From Candidatus Nomurabacteria bacterium (GTDB lineage Bacteria; Patescibacteriota; Saccharimonadia; Saccharimonadales; Saccharimonadaceae), in contig JAISOF010000008.1 of NCBI GenBank assembly GCA_031275815.1, positions 1 through 37,060 of the forward strand: 37,060 nucleotides of DNA. Reading direction: 5' to 3'. The notes below the pieces were generated by a model. The model was given only the letters and a program-made list of their open reading frames with translations, did no database searches and was not told the DNA's origin. A program made the position numbers and the translations under genes. How positions within the stretch are numbered: position 1 is the stretch's first letter; the number at the start of each line of letters is the position of its first letter. This document shows positions 9,263-16,965 of the stretch, one piece after another.

Positions 9263-9544
9263 TTAAACCGCCTTCAAAATCGACTTTGGCTCCTCATAAT
9301 ATTGCTGGGCGTCCGCAGTCGATAACCTTTTCTTGAACGCCTCTCTCAACTCTTGCAATAGTACCAGTTGAGTTTCCCGCGCGTTCAGCTGATTCGCCTC
9401 CATGGAACGTTGCAAGATTTCCTTGCCTTCTTGTCGCGTCATGTTATTGTCCACGAACTCGCTATTCACTTCTTCCGGCAAAACAAACTCCTCTTCTGTA
9501 TAATCGAGTGGCAATTCATCATTTTTTTGTTGTTGTTTACGCAT
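9263..9544 (-). CDS. Hypothetical 93-aa acidic protein
   Basis: Not recognised. The N-terminal 30 residues are polar and acidic; the rest (about 35-80) is predicted helical and rich in Gln/Glu (EGKEILQRSMEANQLNARETQLVLLQELREAF). No signal peptide or membrane segment. It has its own consensus promoter and a downstream hairpin, so it looks like a real single-gene unit between ileS and the surface operon. Confidence 0.55.
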   Translation of the reverse strand: MRKQQQKNDELPLDYTEEEFVLPEEVNSEFVDNNMTRQEGKEILQRSMEANQLNARETQLVLLQELREAFKKRLSTADAQQYYEEPKSILKAV

Positions 9545-9617
9545 ATATTTTTACTTCTTCCTTTTTATGTTTTAATATTACTTGCTAGATTTTTGTTTTA
9601 TTATCTAACTCTTAAAC

Positions 9618-9646
9618 AGTATATCACACTTCCCCAAAAAAGTCAA
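9618..9646 (-). promoter_or_regulatory. Promoter of the 93-aa gene
   Basis: Minus strand TTGACT (9641-9646), 17 bp, TATACT (9618-9623), about 75 bp upstream of the ATG at 9544. It lies just past the end of ileS. Confidence 0.7.
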
Positions 9647-9709
9647 TAATCCTCACGCTTAATCTTAACAGGATGTCAAATCCACCTCTGTAAAATCTGG
9701 CAAAAATAT

Positions 9710-12700
9710 TCAAGCTTTTTGTAACGAAATCGTGACCTCCACGCCATCAACTTTTGCAATCTCGTCATAATCATAATTGCTGTTAGTGATTTTCGTAGCC
9801 AAAGTCTCTGTTTTTATTAACATCAACATTTTTTTCGGCAACTTCTCAAAATCATAACCCAAAATTGACAAAACTATCCTGTCGTCCACGCTCAGCCCCG
9901 CCTTCTTGCGCGCGTTTTGCACAAAACGAATCAGCTCGCGCACAAAACCCTCCACACGCAATTCTTTCGTCAACACCTTGTCCAATTTCATTGTCTTGCC
10001 CTGAACAACTTTTTTAACGTTAACCTCTTCGGCAATAATTTGCTCATAAAACGCGCTCAATTTGGTTCCCGTATATTCAAGTTTATTCAGAGGTTGGCGC
10101 ACCTTAATCTGTCCAAACTCGTCCTCTCTGTCCATGCGGAGCGCCAGACCTTTTTCGATGATTTCGCGAGTCGCGGCCATTTCGCTGACGACTTTTTGGT
10201 CAATCTCACCCGCCTCTGGCCAATCGAGCAGGTGCACCGACTCCCCACCGGTGAGTTTCTGATACAACTCCTCCGCCAAAAACGGCACGAACGGCGCCAA
10301 AAGTTGCGACAGATAAACCAAAACATAGTGCAGCGTCCGATAAGCCTCGTTTTTGTCCGCGTCGTCGTCACTCTTCCAAAAACGCCGCCGACTCCGCCGC
10401 ACATACCAATTCGACGCGTCGTCAACAAACGGCAAAATTGCACTCATCGCATCGGGCAAATTATAAGCATCCATATATTCGGTGATGTGGTTGCGGAGTT
10501 TGTGAATCCGGCTAATAATCCATTTATCAAGCGGACTTTTGACGTCGGCAGGGCTGAGGCTCGGCAAAGTTTTGTCTTTATATTCCCACCCGTCCACCTC
10601 CGCATACATCGTGAAAAAGTCGTACATATTCCAAATCATCGCCAGTTTGCGGGCAACATCGCCGACATCTTTGTCTTTGAGCGAGAAATCTTCGCCGGAC
10701 AGGAGCGGCGAGCTGGCTAGCAGAAAGCGTAATGAATCCGCTGAAAACTTGTCCATCAGCTCCATTGGGTCGGTGTAGTTGCCGAGGCTTTTACTCATTT
10801 TGCGGCCGTCTTCGCCGGCGATCGTGCCAGTTACAATCACATTTGAAAAGGCGTTTTCACCGAACAACGCCGTGCCGATGGCGTGGACGTAATAGAACCA
10901 AGCCCGCACCTGCGCCACGTATTCGACGATGAAATCCGCCGGATAATTTTGCTCAAACTTTTCTTTGTTTTCGAACGGATAATGGAATTGGGCAAACGGC
11001 ATTGAGCCGCTTTCAAACCAGCCGTCGAGGACTTCTTCGATGCGGGTGAAGTGTTCAACTTCGCCTTTTTGGCTGTCGCTCTTAACATTAAACCTCAGGA
11101 TTTCATCATTTGGCATATAGTATTTTGCTAATTTTCCATCTTTTGGCATTTTTTCAAAATAGAACTTGAAAGCCCGACTAACGCTACTATGAGCAACAAT
11201 CACAACTTTTTTGCCAGTATAATTGTCCTTCAGCCAGTCAATAAATGAATGGACACGTTCAAATAAATCTTTGATATTTTCACCTGGGCCGCTTAGGCTT
11301 TTTTCGTAGTCCCAACTGTCTTCATAGTTCTTCTGTGTTATTATTTTGCCTTTTTGGTCACCGTAATCCCGCTTGATCAACTCATTACGAATAATAAGTG
11401 GCGACTTAAAACTTTTGTTAATAATTTCAGCCGTCTCAATAGTATGTTTCATCGGCGAAACGAAAATTGCGTCAAATTTCGTGCCCATTTTTTTCAACTC
11501 TCCTCCGAGAGCTTTCGCTTGTTTCCTGCCTTCATCATTCAGCCCTACTTCTGAATCTCCCTGTATCCTTCCTTCTTTATTGTAGTCAGCCAAACCGTGT
11601 CGCACAAAATAAATCTCGGTGTTTTTGACGGGTGTGCCGTTGACCAAATCAAACTCGATTTTATCCACCCACGGGCGGTGGTAATCGTCGAGTTTTTGAC
11701 CGGAAAGTTCTTCCAGCTCGGCGTAACTGCCGACGACTTTGACTGTGCCTTTGTCGCCTTTCCAGACTGGCAGGGCTGTCGCCCAAAAGCGGTTGCGGCT
11801 CAAAGTCCAGTCGGGGGCTTGGTCGATGTTTTTGGCAAAACGGCCATTTTTGATGTGCGGCGGGAACCAATTTATCGGTTGGTTTTGAGCGAGCATCAAC
11901 GGCTTTTGCCCCTGAATATCCATAAACCATGAGGGAATCGCACGATACATAATACGTTGTTTGGAACGGGGGTTGAACGGATATTCGTGCTGGATGTAGT
12001 AGATTTTCCAGACCACGCCCTGCTCTTCCAGGCACTTGGCGATGAACTTGTTGGCCGCCCAGACCTCAATGCCCCGCTCGTCGGTGTCACGCACGCCGAT
12101 TTTGTGGAGCTGGTCGGCGGTGGCGGGGGTGTAATAGCCGTTGTCGTCGATGACGTGTTTGACGGGGATATTGTATTGTTTCGCCAAGTCAAAATCCGCT
12201 TCACCGTAGGCTGGTGCGATGTGAACAATGCCCGTGCCGCCCTCATTCTCCACAAAATCCGCTGAATAAATCTGGTGAGCTGAACTGTTTCTGGCCAAAT
12301 ACTCTTCGATTAATTTAATGTCTTTTTGGTCTTTTTCTCGGTTCATTGATTTCTTCCAGTCCAGCAAGTCCGGCAGATTAACAAAGTTCACCCCGTCGAT
12401 CTTCTCGGCTCGCTGAATCAACCCTTTAAAACCTGATTTCTCGTCGTACCAATCAAGCCAATCGTAGCCGCCAGATGTTTCAACTTCCATCCCGTCAACG
12501 ATTTTTTTACGCATTATCTTGTCGATAGCCTTTTTATAAACACTAGACCATTGGCCACTGTTTTCTATCGCCTCAAACACTTTGTCTGAAACAATCAAGT
12601 CAATGTCGTCGCTTTCTTTCATACCCAGAACGTCCATAATCCCCGAACCAAAAACCAGTACCTCGTCCAACGGAAGACCAAGTTTTTTAACAATGTCAAT

Positions 12701-14143
12701 AATCCGCCGATTAACGATTTTTCTGGAAACAACTGACGCTTCCACCTCTAGGAAAAGTGGAACATACTGAACGCCGACCAATTCTTTTCCGCTCATTTCA
12801 CGCACGATTTTTGCGTCTTTGCCCAAAACTTTTTCAACCAAATCTTTCGCTAAAACCAGCCGCTCGTCATTGATTTCAACTTCAACATATTTCAACTTCG
12901 GATTGACCGCTAAAGCCATATTCGCTGGCAAAGTCCACGGAGTGGTTGTCCAAGCCAGCAAATAGGATTCTTTTGTATTTAACAGCCGATATCCATGGTA
13001 GTGTGCGGGGTCATCAATGATTTTTTCTAAATTATCTTCATCGACCCATTCGATAGAAAATTGATCCTCATTTTCATCAAGGTTTCGTTCAACTTGCTCG
13101 TCATTTTCGAGTTCAAATAAAAGCGGCAAAAAATGCACAAACATATTTTTGTTTTTAACGTTTGAATAAAAATGATTATGAACTTTTTCAGAAGCTTTTT
13201 TGACAAGTTTGACATTTTTATAACCCGTTTCTTCCGCAATCTCACGCCTAGCGGTCTCGATTGGATTTTCGCCTTTTTCCATACCGCCACCAATAAATAT
13301 CCGTCCGCCCCAATTTTCGTGCCTTTCCCCCCAGTTCAAAACTAAAACTTGTTTCGTCTTTGGGTTTCGGACGATTGCGATAATTGCGTCTTTTTCCGTC
13401 TCGTCTGGTTTTTTGAGACCGAATTCTCTCTCGCCATTGTTATTTTTATCAACTATTTTAAATTTAACATAAACTGATGGGTCGGTGACAGTTTGATAGG
13501 CGTCGTTGTCCATCGTCACCTCCGCCTTGCTGACCGGCGTGGCGAATTTGGTGTCATACATCAGCACCTTTTCGCCCTCATAGATTTTGCCTTTTTTATA
13601 AAGTTCGGCGAACGCCCACCAGACGCTTTCCATGAAATCTTTGTCCATTGTGCGGTATGCGCCTTTGAAATCAACCCAACGGCCAATCCGGTCGATGTAC
13701 TGCTCCCAAGTTTCACTGTTCGCCACCATCATATCACGGGCGGTGGTGACGTATTCTTCTAGCGTAATTTCCTTTATTTCATCACCCGACTTTAACAAAA
13801 GCTCGTCCGGCTTGCCGCCAGCCTTACGTGACACCGTGCCATTCAAATGCTTTTCAGTAAAGTTTTCCGCCGGCAAACCGTGACAGTCCCAACCCCAAAC
13901 TCGCTCGACCCGCTTGCCATTCATCGTCTGATAACGTGGAATCACGTCCTTAACAACCGAACTCAGCAACGTGCCGTGGTGCGGCAACCCCGTAATAAAC
14001 GGCGGCCCGTCATAAAACACATAAGCGTCACCGCCCGCCCGCTGCTCGACCGATTTTTCAAAAATCTGGTTTTCCTTCCACCACTTCGCAATCGCCTTTT
14101 CGTATTCAATCGCTTTTCGGCGGGTGCCGTATTTGAATTTCAT
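9710..14143 (-). CDS. ileS: Isoleucyl-tRNA synthetase with Nudix, nucleotidyltransferase-like and histidine-phosphatase inserts
   Basis: Class Ia synthetase charging tRNA-Ile, archaeal/eukaryote-like form. The HIGH-type motif is PHHGT (54-58), an unusual variant; GWDCHGLP is at 84-91 and KMSKS at 1115-1119; the anticodon-binding region follows. At 1477 aa it is about 400 residues longer than usual because of three inserts. (1) About 233-390: Nudix domain with a perfect box G286-x5-E292-x7-R300-E-I-x-E-E-x-G307. (2) About 468-620: nucleotidyltransferase-like fold with FGSG (498-501) and DID (513-515). (3) About 840-1025: phosphoglycerate mutase-like domain with RHG (848-850) and a second His985. 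Editing-domain blocks TTTPWTLPAN and GTGIVHIAPAYGE flank the inserts intact. It is the last gene of the coupled operon (ATGA with pemK). Confidence 0.93.
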   Translation of the reverse strand: MKFKYGTRRKAIEYEKAIAKWWKENQIFEKSVEQRAGGDAYVFYDGPPFITGLPHHGTLLSSVVKDVIPRYQTMNGKRVERVWGWDCHGLPAENFTEKHLNGTVSRKAGGKPDELLLKSGDEIKEITLEEYVTTARDMMVANSETWEQYIDRIGRWVDFKGAYRTMDKDFMESVWWAFAELYKKGKIYEGEKVLMYDTKFATPVSKAEVTMDNDAYQTVTDPSVYVKFKIVDKNNNGEREFGLKKPDETEKDAIIAIVRNPKTKQVLVLNWGERHENWGGRIFIGGGMEKGENPIETARREIAEETGYKNVKLVKKASEKVHNHFYSNVKNKNMFVHFLPLLFELENDEQVERNLDENEDQFSIEWVDEDNLEKIIDDPAHYHGYRLLNTKESYLLAWTTTPWTLPANMALAVNPKLKYVEVEINDERLVLAKDLVEKVLGKDAKIVREMSGKELVGVQYVPLFLEVEASVVSRKIVNRRIIDIVKKLGLPLDEVLVFGSGIMDVLGMKESDDIDLIVSDKVFEAIENSGQWSSVYKKAIDKIMRKKIVDGMEVETSGGYDWLDWYDEKSGFKGLIQRAEKIDGVNFVNLPDLLDWKKSMNREKDQKDIKLIEEYLARNSSAHQIYSADFVENEGGTGIVHIAPAYGEADFDLAKQYNIPVKHVIDDNGYYTPATADQLHKIGVRDTDERGIEVWAANKFIAKCLEEQGVVWKIYYIQHEYPFNPRSKQRIMYRAIPSWFMDIQGQKPLMLAQNQPINWFPPHIKNGRFAKNIDQAPDWTLSRNRFWATALPVWKGDKGTVKVVGSYAELEELSGQKLDDYHRPWVDKIEFDLVNGTPVKNTEIYFVRHGLADYNKEGRIQGDSEVGLNDEGRKQAKALGGELKKMGTKFDAIFVSPMKHTIETAEIINKSFKSPLIIRNELIKRDYGDQKGKIITQKNYEDSWDYEKSLSGPGENIKDLFERVHSFIDWLKDNYTGKKVVIVAHSSVSRAFKFYFEKMPKDGKLAKYYMPNDEILRFNVKSDSQKGEVEHFTRIEEVLDGWFESGSMPFAQFHYPFENKEKFEQNYPADFIVEYVAQVRAWFYYVHAIGTALFGENAFSNVIVTGTIAGEDGRKMSKSLGNYTDPMELMDKFSADSLRFLLASSPLLSGEDFSLKDKDVGDVARKLAMIWNMYDFFTMYAEVDGWEYKDKTLPSLSPADVKSPLDKWIISRIHKLRNHITEYMDAYNLPDAMSAILPFVDDASNWYVRRSRRRFWKSDDDADKNEAYRTLHYVLVYLSQLLAPFVPFLAEELYQKLTGGESVHLLDWPEAGEIDQKVVSEMAATREIIEKGLALRMDREDEFGQIKVRQPLNKLEYTGTKLSAFYEQIIAEEVNVKKVVQGKTMKLDKVLTKELRVEGFVRELIRFVQNARKKAGLSVDDRIVLSILGYDFEKLPKKMLMLIKTETLATKITNSNYDYDEIAKVDGVEVTISLQKA

Positions 14144-14655
14144 TTTTTAACTCCTTTCACTTGACTTTTTACATTTGGTTTGCTATACTTGGGACACAAA
14201 TCGGCATTAGCCGCTACCCCGCTAGGTCTCTTGGTGGGGACAATTTTTATTGGCCTCTCCGCCATTAAACGCCTGACTCTCGTCAACTTTTTCTTACCAA
14301 TCGTGCCAATTCTTTCATATAGTCTGTTCGCACTAAATGACCTGGCTTGCGAAATCATCGCTACGGAAACAATTTCTTCCTCAATTTCACCTAACTCAAA
14401 ATAATAGTATCCCCGTTTCGATTGCGAAGTAAGTGGTACTCCAAAGAACATTACTTGGTTAATTTTGCCGATAATTAACACTGGTCGTGAATAATTTTCA
14501 CTTTTTCCATCTTGCTCAAAACTCACGTTCGTTCCGATATTCGCCCACCAAACCTCCCCCTCGTTGAAATTCGGAACCGACTCACGCTTGTCTAGCTTCT
14601 TCTTTAACCTGTTCCAGCCGTCAAAATCTTTTTTGTAGATAATTGTGTTGCTCAT
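14140..14655 (-). CDS. PemK/MazF-like endoribonuclease toxin-family protein
   Basis: A 171-aa protein with the MazF/PemK SH3-like barrel: GEVWWANIGTNVSFEQDGKSENYSRPVLII (about residues 33-62) and VPLTSQSKRG, followed by a basic C-terminal tail longer than usual. Family members cleave mRNA. No antitoxin gene is recognised beside it, so its role here is open. The ATG at 14655 is chosen because AGGGG precedes it; a longer frame would need a TTG. The ATG overlaps the stop of the preceding NYN remnant, and its TGA overlaps the ileS ATG. The last residues (SQVKGVKK) recur as a remnant before ridA. Confidence 0.75.
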   Translation of the reverse strand: MSNTIIYKKDFDGWNRLKKKLDKRESVPNFNEGEVWWANIGTNVSFEQDGKSENYSRPVLIIGKINQVMFFGVPLTSQSKRGYYYFELGEIEEEIVSVAMISQARSFSANRLYERIGTIGKKKLTRVRRLMAERPIKIVPTKRPSGVAANADLCPKYSKPNVKSQVKGVKK

Positions 14656-14768
14656 TCTTCCCCTTTCCACAAAAAACCTCCGCAATGGCGCAAACGCTCA
14701 AAGCGAAGGGCTGTGAGGTCATTATAACAAACAGAATTATCTCCGTCAATTAGGGTATAAGTTTTCAT
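14652..14768 (-). pseudogene. Truncated NYN-nuclease start (38 codons)
   Basis: The ATG-led frame begins MKTYTLIDGDN, matching the start of the intact NYN gene at 16965 (MISYILIDGEN) in protein and DNA. Homology stops after about 15 codons; the remainder (to LWKGEE) is unrelated, and the catalytic domain is gone. It stays framed between an ATGA with the 49-codon ORF upstream and an ATGA with pemK downstream. The remnant also contains the promoter described at 14721-14749. Confidence 0.6.
14721..14749 (-). promoter_or_regulatory. Internal promoter before pemK-ileS
   Basis: Minus strand TTGACG (14744-14749), 17 bp, TATAAT (14721-14726), within the NYN remnant. The TTGACG is made from the Ile-Asp-Gly codons of the old gene. 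It would drive pemK-ileS independently of the long operon. Confidence 0.6.
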
Positions 14769-14914
14769 TTTACGCCTCCAACCAAAAACCCCGCATTGCT
14801 CCTTGCGGACCATAGGCGTGGGTATGTAACCCCGTAATACCAAACCAAACCACCCACATCGACGACTTTTTTGCATCTTGCGGACCGTTGGCGCACGCTA
14901 TATTCAACCGTCAT
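14765..14914 (-). CDS. 49-aa ORF, copy 1 (leader-like, unrecognised)
   Basis: An ATG-to-TGA frame of 49 codons whose start overlaps the stop of the methyltransferase (ATGA) and whose stop overlaps the NYN-like ATG (ATGA). It aligns without gaps over codons 1-32 to the 49-codon ORF at 16962-17111. In the block KKVVDVGGLVWYYGVTYP most of the differences between copies are at third codon positions and silent, so this part looks translated and conserved. The 3' part coincides with a terminator hairpin. It may be a regulatory leader peptide or a small protein; no family is recognised. Confidence 0.55.
   Translation of the reverse strand: MTVEYSVRQRSARCKKVVDVGGLVWYYGVTYPRLWSARSNAGFLVGGVK
14784..14823 (-). 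terminator. Terminator-like hairpin (leader copy 1)
   Basis: RNA reading on the minus strand: ACCC(A)CGC (14816-14823) pairs with GCGGGGT (14788-14794), then a run of T (14784-14788). Inside is a small UCC-GCAA-GGA hairpin with a GNRA-type tetraloop. It lies within the 3' half of the 49-codon ORF and just before the NYN-like start, an attenuator position. The second copy (16980-17018) has the same plan with a UUCG loop. Confidence 0.55.
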
Positions 14915-15789
14915 TCTTTTACCTCCTTTTCAACCCTCATCACCACCACATCCGCATACGCCAAAAGTTTGCTAGTGACCTCTTCGTCAGAAAAATTCAA
15001 CTTTTTCGGCGACACCAGCTCATCTTGGACTTCCGTGAACGGGTGAAAATCGGTGCCAAAACCAAGACCACCAAAAAATTCCGCCATATGCGCCTGACTT
15101 TCAAACGCATTCCCCAAATCTTGCCGCTTGGTATTTGTGAGTATCGTCTGATTAGTACTTCCAGTCCGACTTTCGCCACCGAATTGCCTCGTTGCACCAT
15201 CCCCTGTAATCCAAACCCCGCCAAATTTGCTCAAAACAGCCCGGATATTTTCCGCCAACTTGGCTTTTTCAGCAAAAGTTAAATACCTGAGCAGCCCCTC
15301 GTTGACAACCGCCACGGGTTTATCAGGGTCAAAAAAGGCGGTGGCACGCTCAAAATCCTTACCCTCTAAAGCATTCCCGCCAAGAATGTGCAGATTTTCC
15401 GGCACTTCAACAATGCTATTCAATATATCCCGCTTGGTTTTTGCGACATCCGGCAAATCCAACTCAACATACTGAGCGCTACGGCGATTTTGCACAAAAT
15501 TAATCCCGCGCGGCGAAAAGCCAGCCGCAACCTCCAAAACCTGACAAGCGCCCGTTTCGGACAGCAATTTATCAATAAGCTTGTGCCTCGCCTCCAACTC
15601 CGGCGCCAAACGGCTCACCAACAAATCCTCACTAATCGACAACTCTGCCCTCCTCATCGCCGCAAAAATTTCCGGATAATACGGAATATCGCTGAATGTC
15701 CTGGGGTAAGCGGTCAAAATCGCCGTGGGGCTAATTTCCTTAAATGCCTCATTCAAACTGGTTTTATTGGAATTTTCGGGGTTTTTCAT
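14911..15789 (-). CDS. SAM-dependent methyltransferase, LCM/Tcmp-like
   Basis: A 292-aa class I methyltransferase. Motif I is VLEVAAGFSPRGINF (about 83-97), then YVELDLPDVAKTKRDIL, and VVNEGLLRYLT (about 158-168), a set typical of the leucine carboxyl methyltransferase / polyketide O-methyltransferase-like branch. These methylate carboxyl or hydroxyl groups; the substrate cannot be told. It starts by ATGA overlap with ridA and ends by ATGA overlap with the 49-codon ORF, placing it in the long coupled operon. Confidence 0.75.
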   Translation of the reverse strand: MKNPENSNKTSLNEAFKEISPTAILTAYPRTFSDIPYYPEIFAAMRRAELSISEDLLVSRLAPELEARHKLIDKLLSETGACQVLEVAAGFSPRGINFVQNRRSAQYVELDLPDVAKTKRDILNSIVEVPENLHILGGNALEGKDFERATAFFDPDKPVAVVNEGLLRYLTFAEKAKLAENIRAVLSKFGGVWITGDGATRQFGGESRTGSTNQTILTNTKRQDLGNAFESQAHMAEFFGGLGFGTDFHPFTEVQDELVSPKKLNFSDEEVTSKLLAYADVVVMRVEKEVKE

Positions 15790-16196
15790 TTCACCTCCTT
15801 AACCTTAATTGCCATAACCTCAATCTCAACCTTAGCACCCTTGCGGGTCATCCTATTGACTTCAACTAACGTCGAGGCTGGCTTTGATTCGGCAAAATAC
15901 TTATCTCGAATGCCAGAAATAGTTTTGAAATCGTTCATATTTGTGACGAAGATTTGCGCCTTGACCACATCACTCAAACTAGCACCTGCGGCTTGAAGAA
16001 TCTCTTGAAGTTGTCGAAAGATATCTTCAGTTTGCTCCGCAATATCGTCAGTAATAGCTTCGTTTTTGTCATTTTTGGTAACCTGCTGCCCAGACACAAA
16101 AATCAACTCCGCATTCCCCAAATCAATTTTTATCGCCGGCGAATACGTACCACGAGTTTGCTGCCATCCATCTGGATAAATTGATTGTTTTTTCAT
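15786..16196 (-). CDS. RidA-family (YjgF/UK114) protein
   Basis: A 136-aa protein of the Rid family, trimeric enamine/imine deaminases or related small-molecule binders. The fold signatures ELIFVSGQQV, the helix around DIFRQLQEILQAAGASLSDVVKAQIFV, and KVEIEVMAI are present. The arginine of the usual PARS-x-VEV motif, which binds the substrate carboxylate in true RidA, is replaced: here the text is PASTLVEV. Classical imine deaminase activity is therefore doubtful. It starts after GGAGC and overlaps the downstream methyltransferase start (ATGA). Its upstream 32 bp closely resemble those before ileS. Confidence 0.8.
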   Translation of the reverse strand: MKKQSIYPDGWQQTRGTYSPAIKIDLGNAELIFVSGQQVTKNDKNEAITDDIAEQTEDIFRQLQEILQAAGASLSDVVKAQIFVTNMNDFKTISGIRDKYFAESKPASTLVEVNRMTRKGAKVEIEVMAIKVKEVK

Positions 16197-16250
16197 TTTT
16201 TGGCTCCTTTTACTTGACTCTTTATGTTTAACCCACTAGTATCATACTTG
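16194..16250 (-). pseudogene. Remnant of a PemK-type C-terminal tail before ridA
   Basis: The minus-strand frame ending at the ridA start reads KY...LNIKSQVKGAKK-stop, with the TGA overlapping the ridA ATG. The pemK gene ends KY...NVKSQVKGVKK-stop, with the same overlap onto ileS. At DNA level 14141-14172 and 16194-16225 match at about 27 of 32 positions. This is either a leftover tail of a lost pemK-like gene or a copied junction. Confidence 0.5.
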
Positions 16251-16310
16251 CTAGTGTCAATAGGTAGTGTCCTGCACCTAAGCACTGCGAACAAATCAGG
16301 GAAAGCGCTG

Positions 16311-16344
16311 GAGAGCCATTTAAGCGAAAGCGGCTCTCTTTTTT
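16311..16344 (+). terminator. Terminator-like hairpin facing the plus strand
   Basis: GAGAGCC (16311-16317) pairs with GGCTCTC (16332-16338), followed by six T on the plus strand. No plus-strand gene is seen ahead of it, so it may end an unannotated antisense RNA, or act as a hairpin in the NYN-ridA gap (16197-16365), the only sizeable break in the coupled operon. Confidence 0.45.
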
Positions 16345-16365
16345 GATTTACGAGATGTATTAATT

Positions 16366-16965
16366 TCATTTGTTTGCCTCCTTGTATGCTTTCTTAACTT
16401 GCGAATTTTTGATAAAAATCGTTTTCGATGCGGTTTTTTCTAGCAACTTAACTTCTTGGTCTTTGAACGCCACGTAAATCACTTCCGCACTTCTTTGCTT
16501 GGCTGCTATAATAGCTGGCACCAAATCCGTATCTGATGAAACCACGAAAATTCTCGTGTTTTTACGGGCGAGATTGACGATATCAACTGCCATACGCACA
16601 TCAACGCCCTTCTCGCTCAAAACTTCCGTCTTGGCGCCGCATTTGATACATTTTTTACCATCACGTATGCGTAAGTAACCAGCTTTGATATAGTTTATGT
16701 TTTGGTTAGCTATATACGGCACCCAAAAATGATTCCAAGCCCGTATTTCTTCCACTTTTTTATAAAGTGGGTGATTTCTCTTTGGCAAACGGATAATCGT
16801 GGCATAATAATTCTTTATTGAATTTTCAAAAATATCTTTATCAAACAGTTGTCCAACTTCAATTCTTTTTAATTTTTGCCTATCCCTAATAACCTTTTGC
16901 ATCACTAGCACCGAAACAATTTTATGGGCAAAATTTTCACCGTCAATCAGGATATATGAAATCAT
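16366..16965 (-). CDS. NYN-domain (PIN-like) ribonuclease
   Basis: A 199-aa protein with the NYN fold. Acidic site residues are visible at Asp8 (LIDGEN), Asp122 and Asp128 (KGVDVRMAVDIV), and Asp145/Asp147 (VSSDTDLVPAI). A CIKC pair (106-109) could contribute to metal binding. NYN proteins of this type cut RNA, often in RNA turnover or regulation. The start is the ATG at 16965, 6 nt after GGAGG; a longer frame would use TTG. It overlaps the 49-codon ORF by ATGA. A truncated relative sits at 14652-14768 behind the same kind of leader. Confidence 0.8.
   Translation of the reverse strand: MISYILIDGENFAHKIVSVLVMQKVIRDRQKLKRIEVGQLFDKDIFENSIKNYYATIIRLPKRNHPLYKKVEEIRAWNHFWVPYIANQNINYIKAGYLRIRDGKKCIKCGAKTEVLSEKGVDVRMAVDIVNLARKNTRIFVVSSDTDLVPAIIAAKQRSAEVIYVAFKDQEVKLLEKTASKTIFIKNSQVKKAYKEANK

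Noticed and set aside
11661-12255. Extra open frames inside ileS
   Set aside because: All are out-of-frame shadows; the 1477-aa frame contains continuous synthetase motifs.
14161-14189. Plus-strand promoter-like TTGACT, 17 bp, TATACT
   Set aside because: It points antisense into pemK, where no plus-strand gene is supported, and most of it is shared with the copied junction before ridA. An antisense RNA cannot be excluded.
14773-14870. T-box riboswitch ahead of ileS
   Set aside because: A hairpin and T run are present, but the conserved T-box sequence and specifier-loop layout were not found, and silent-site conservation points to a translated leader.
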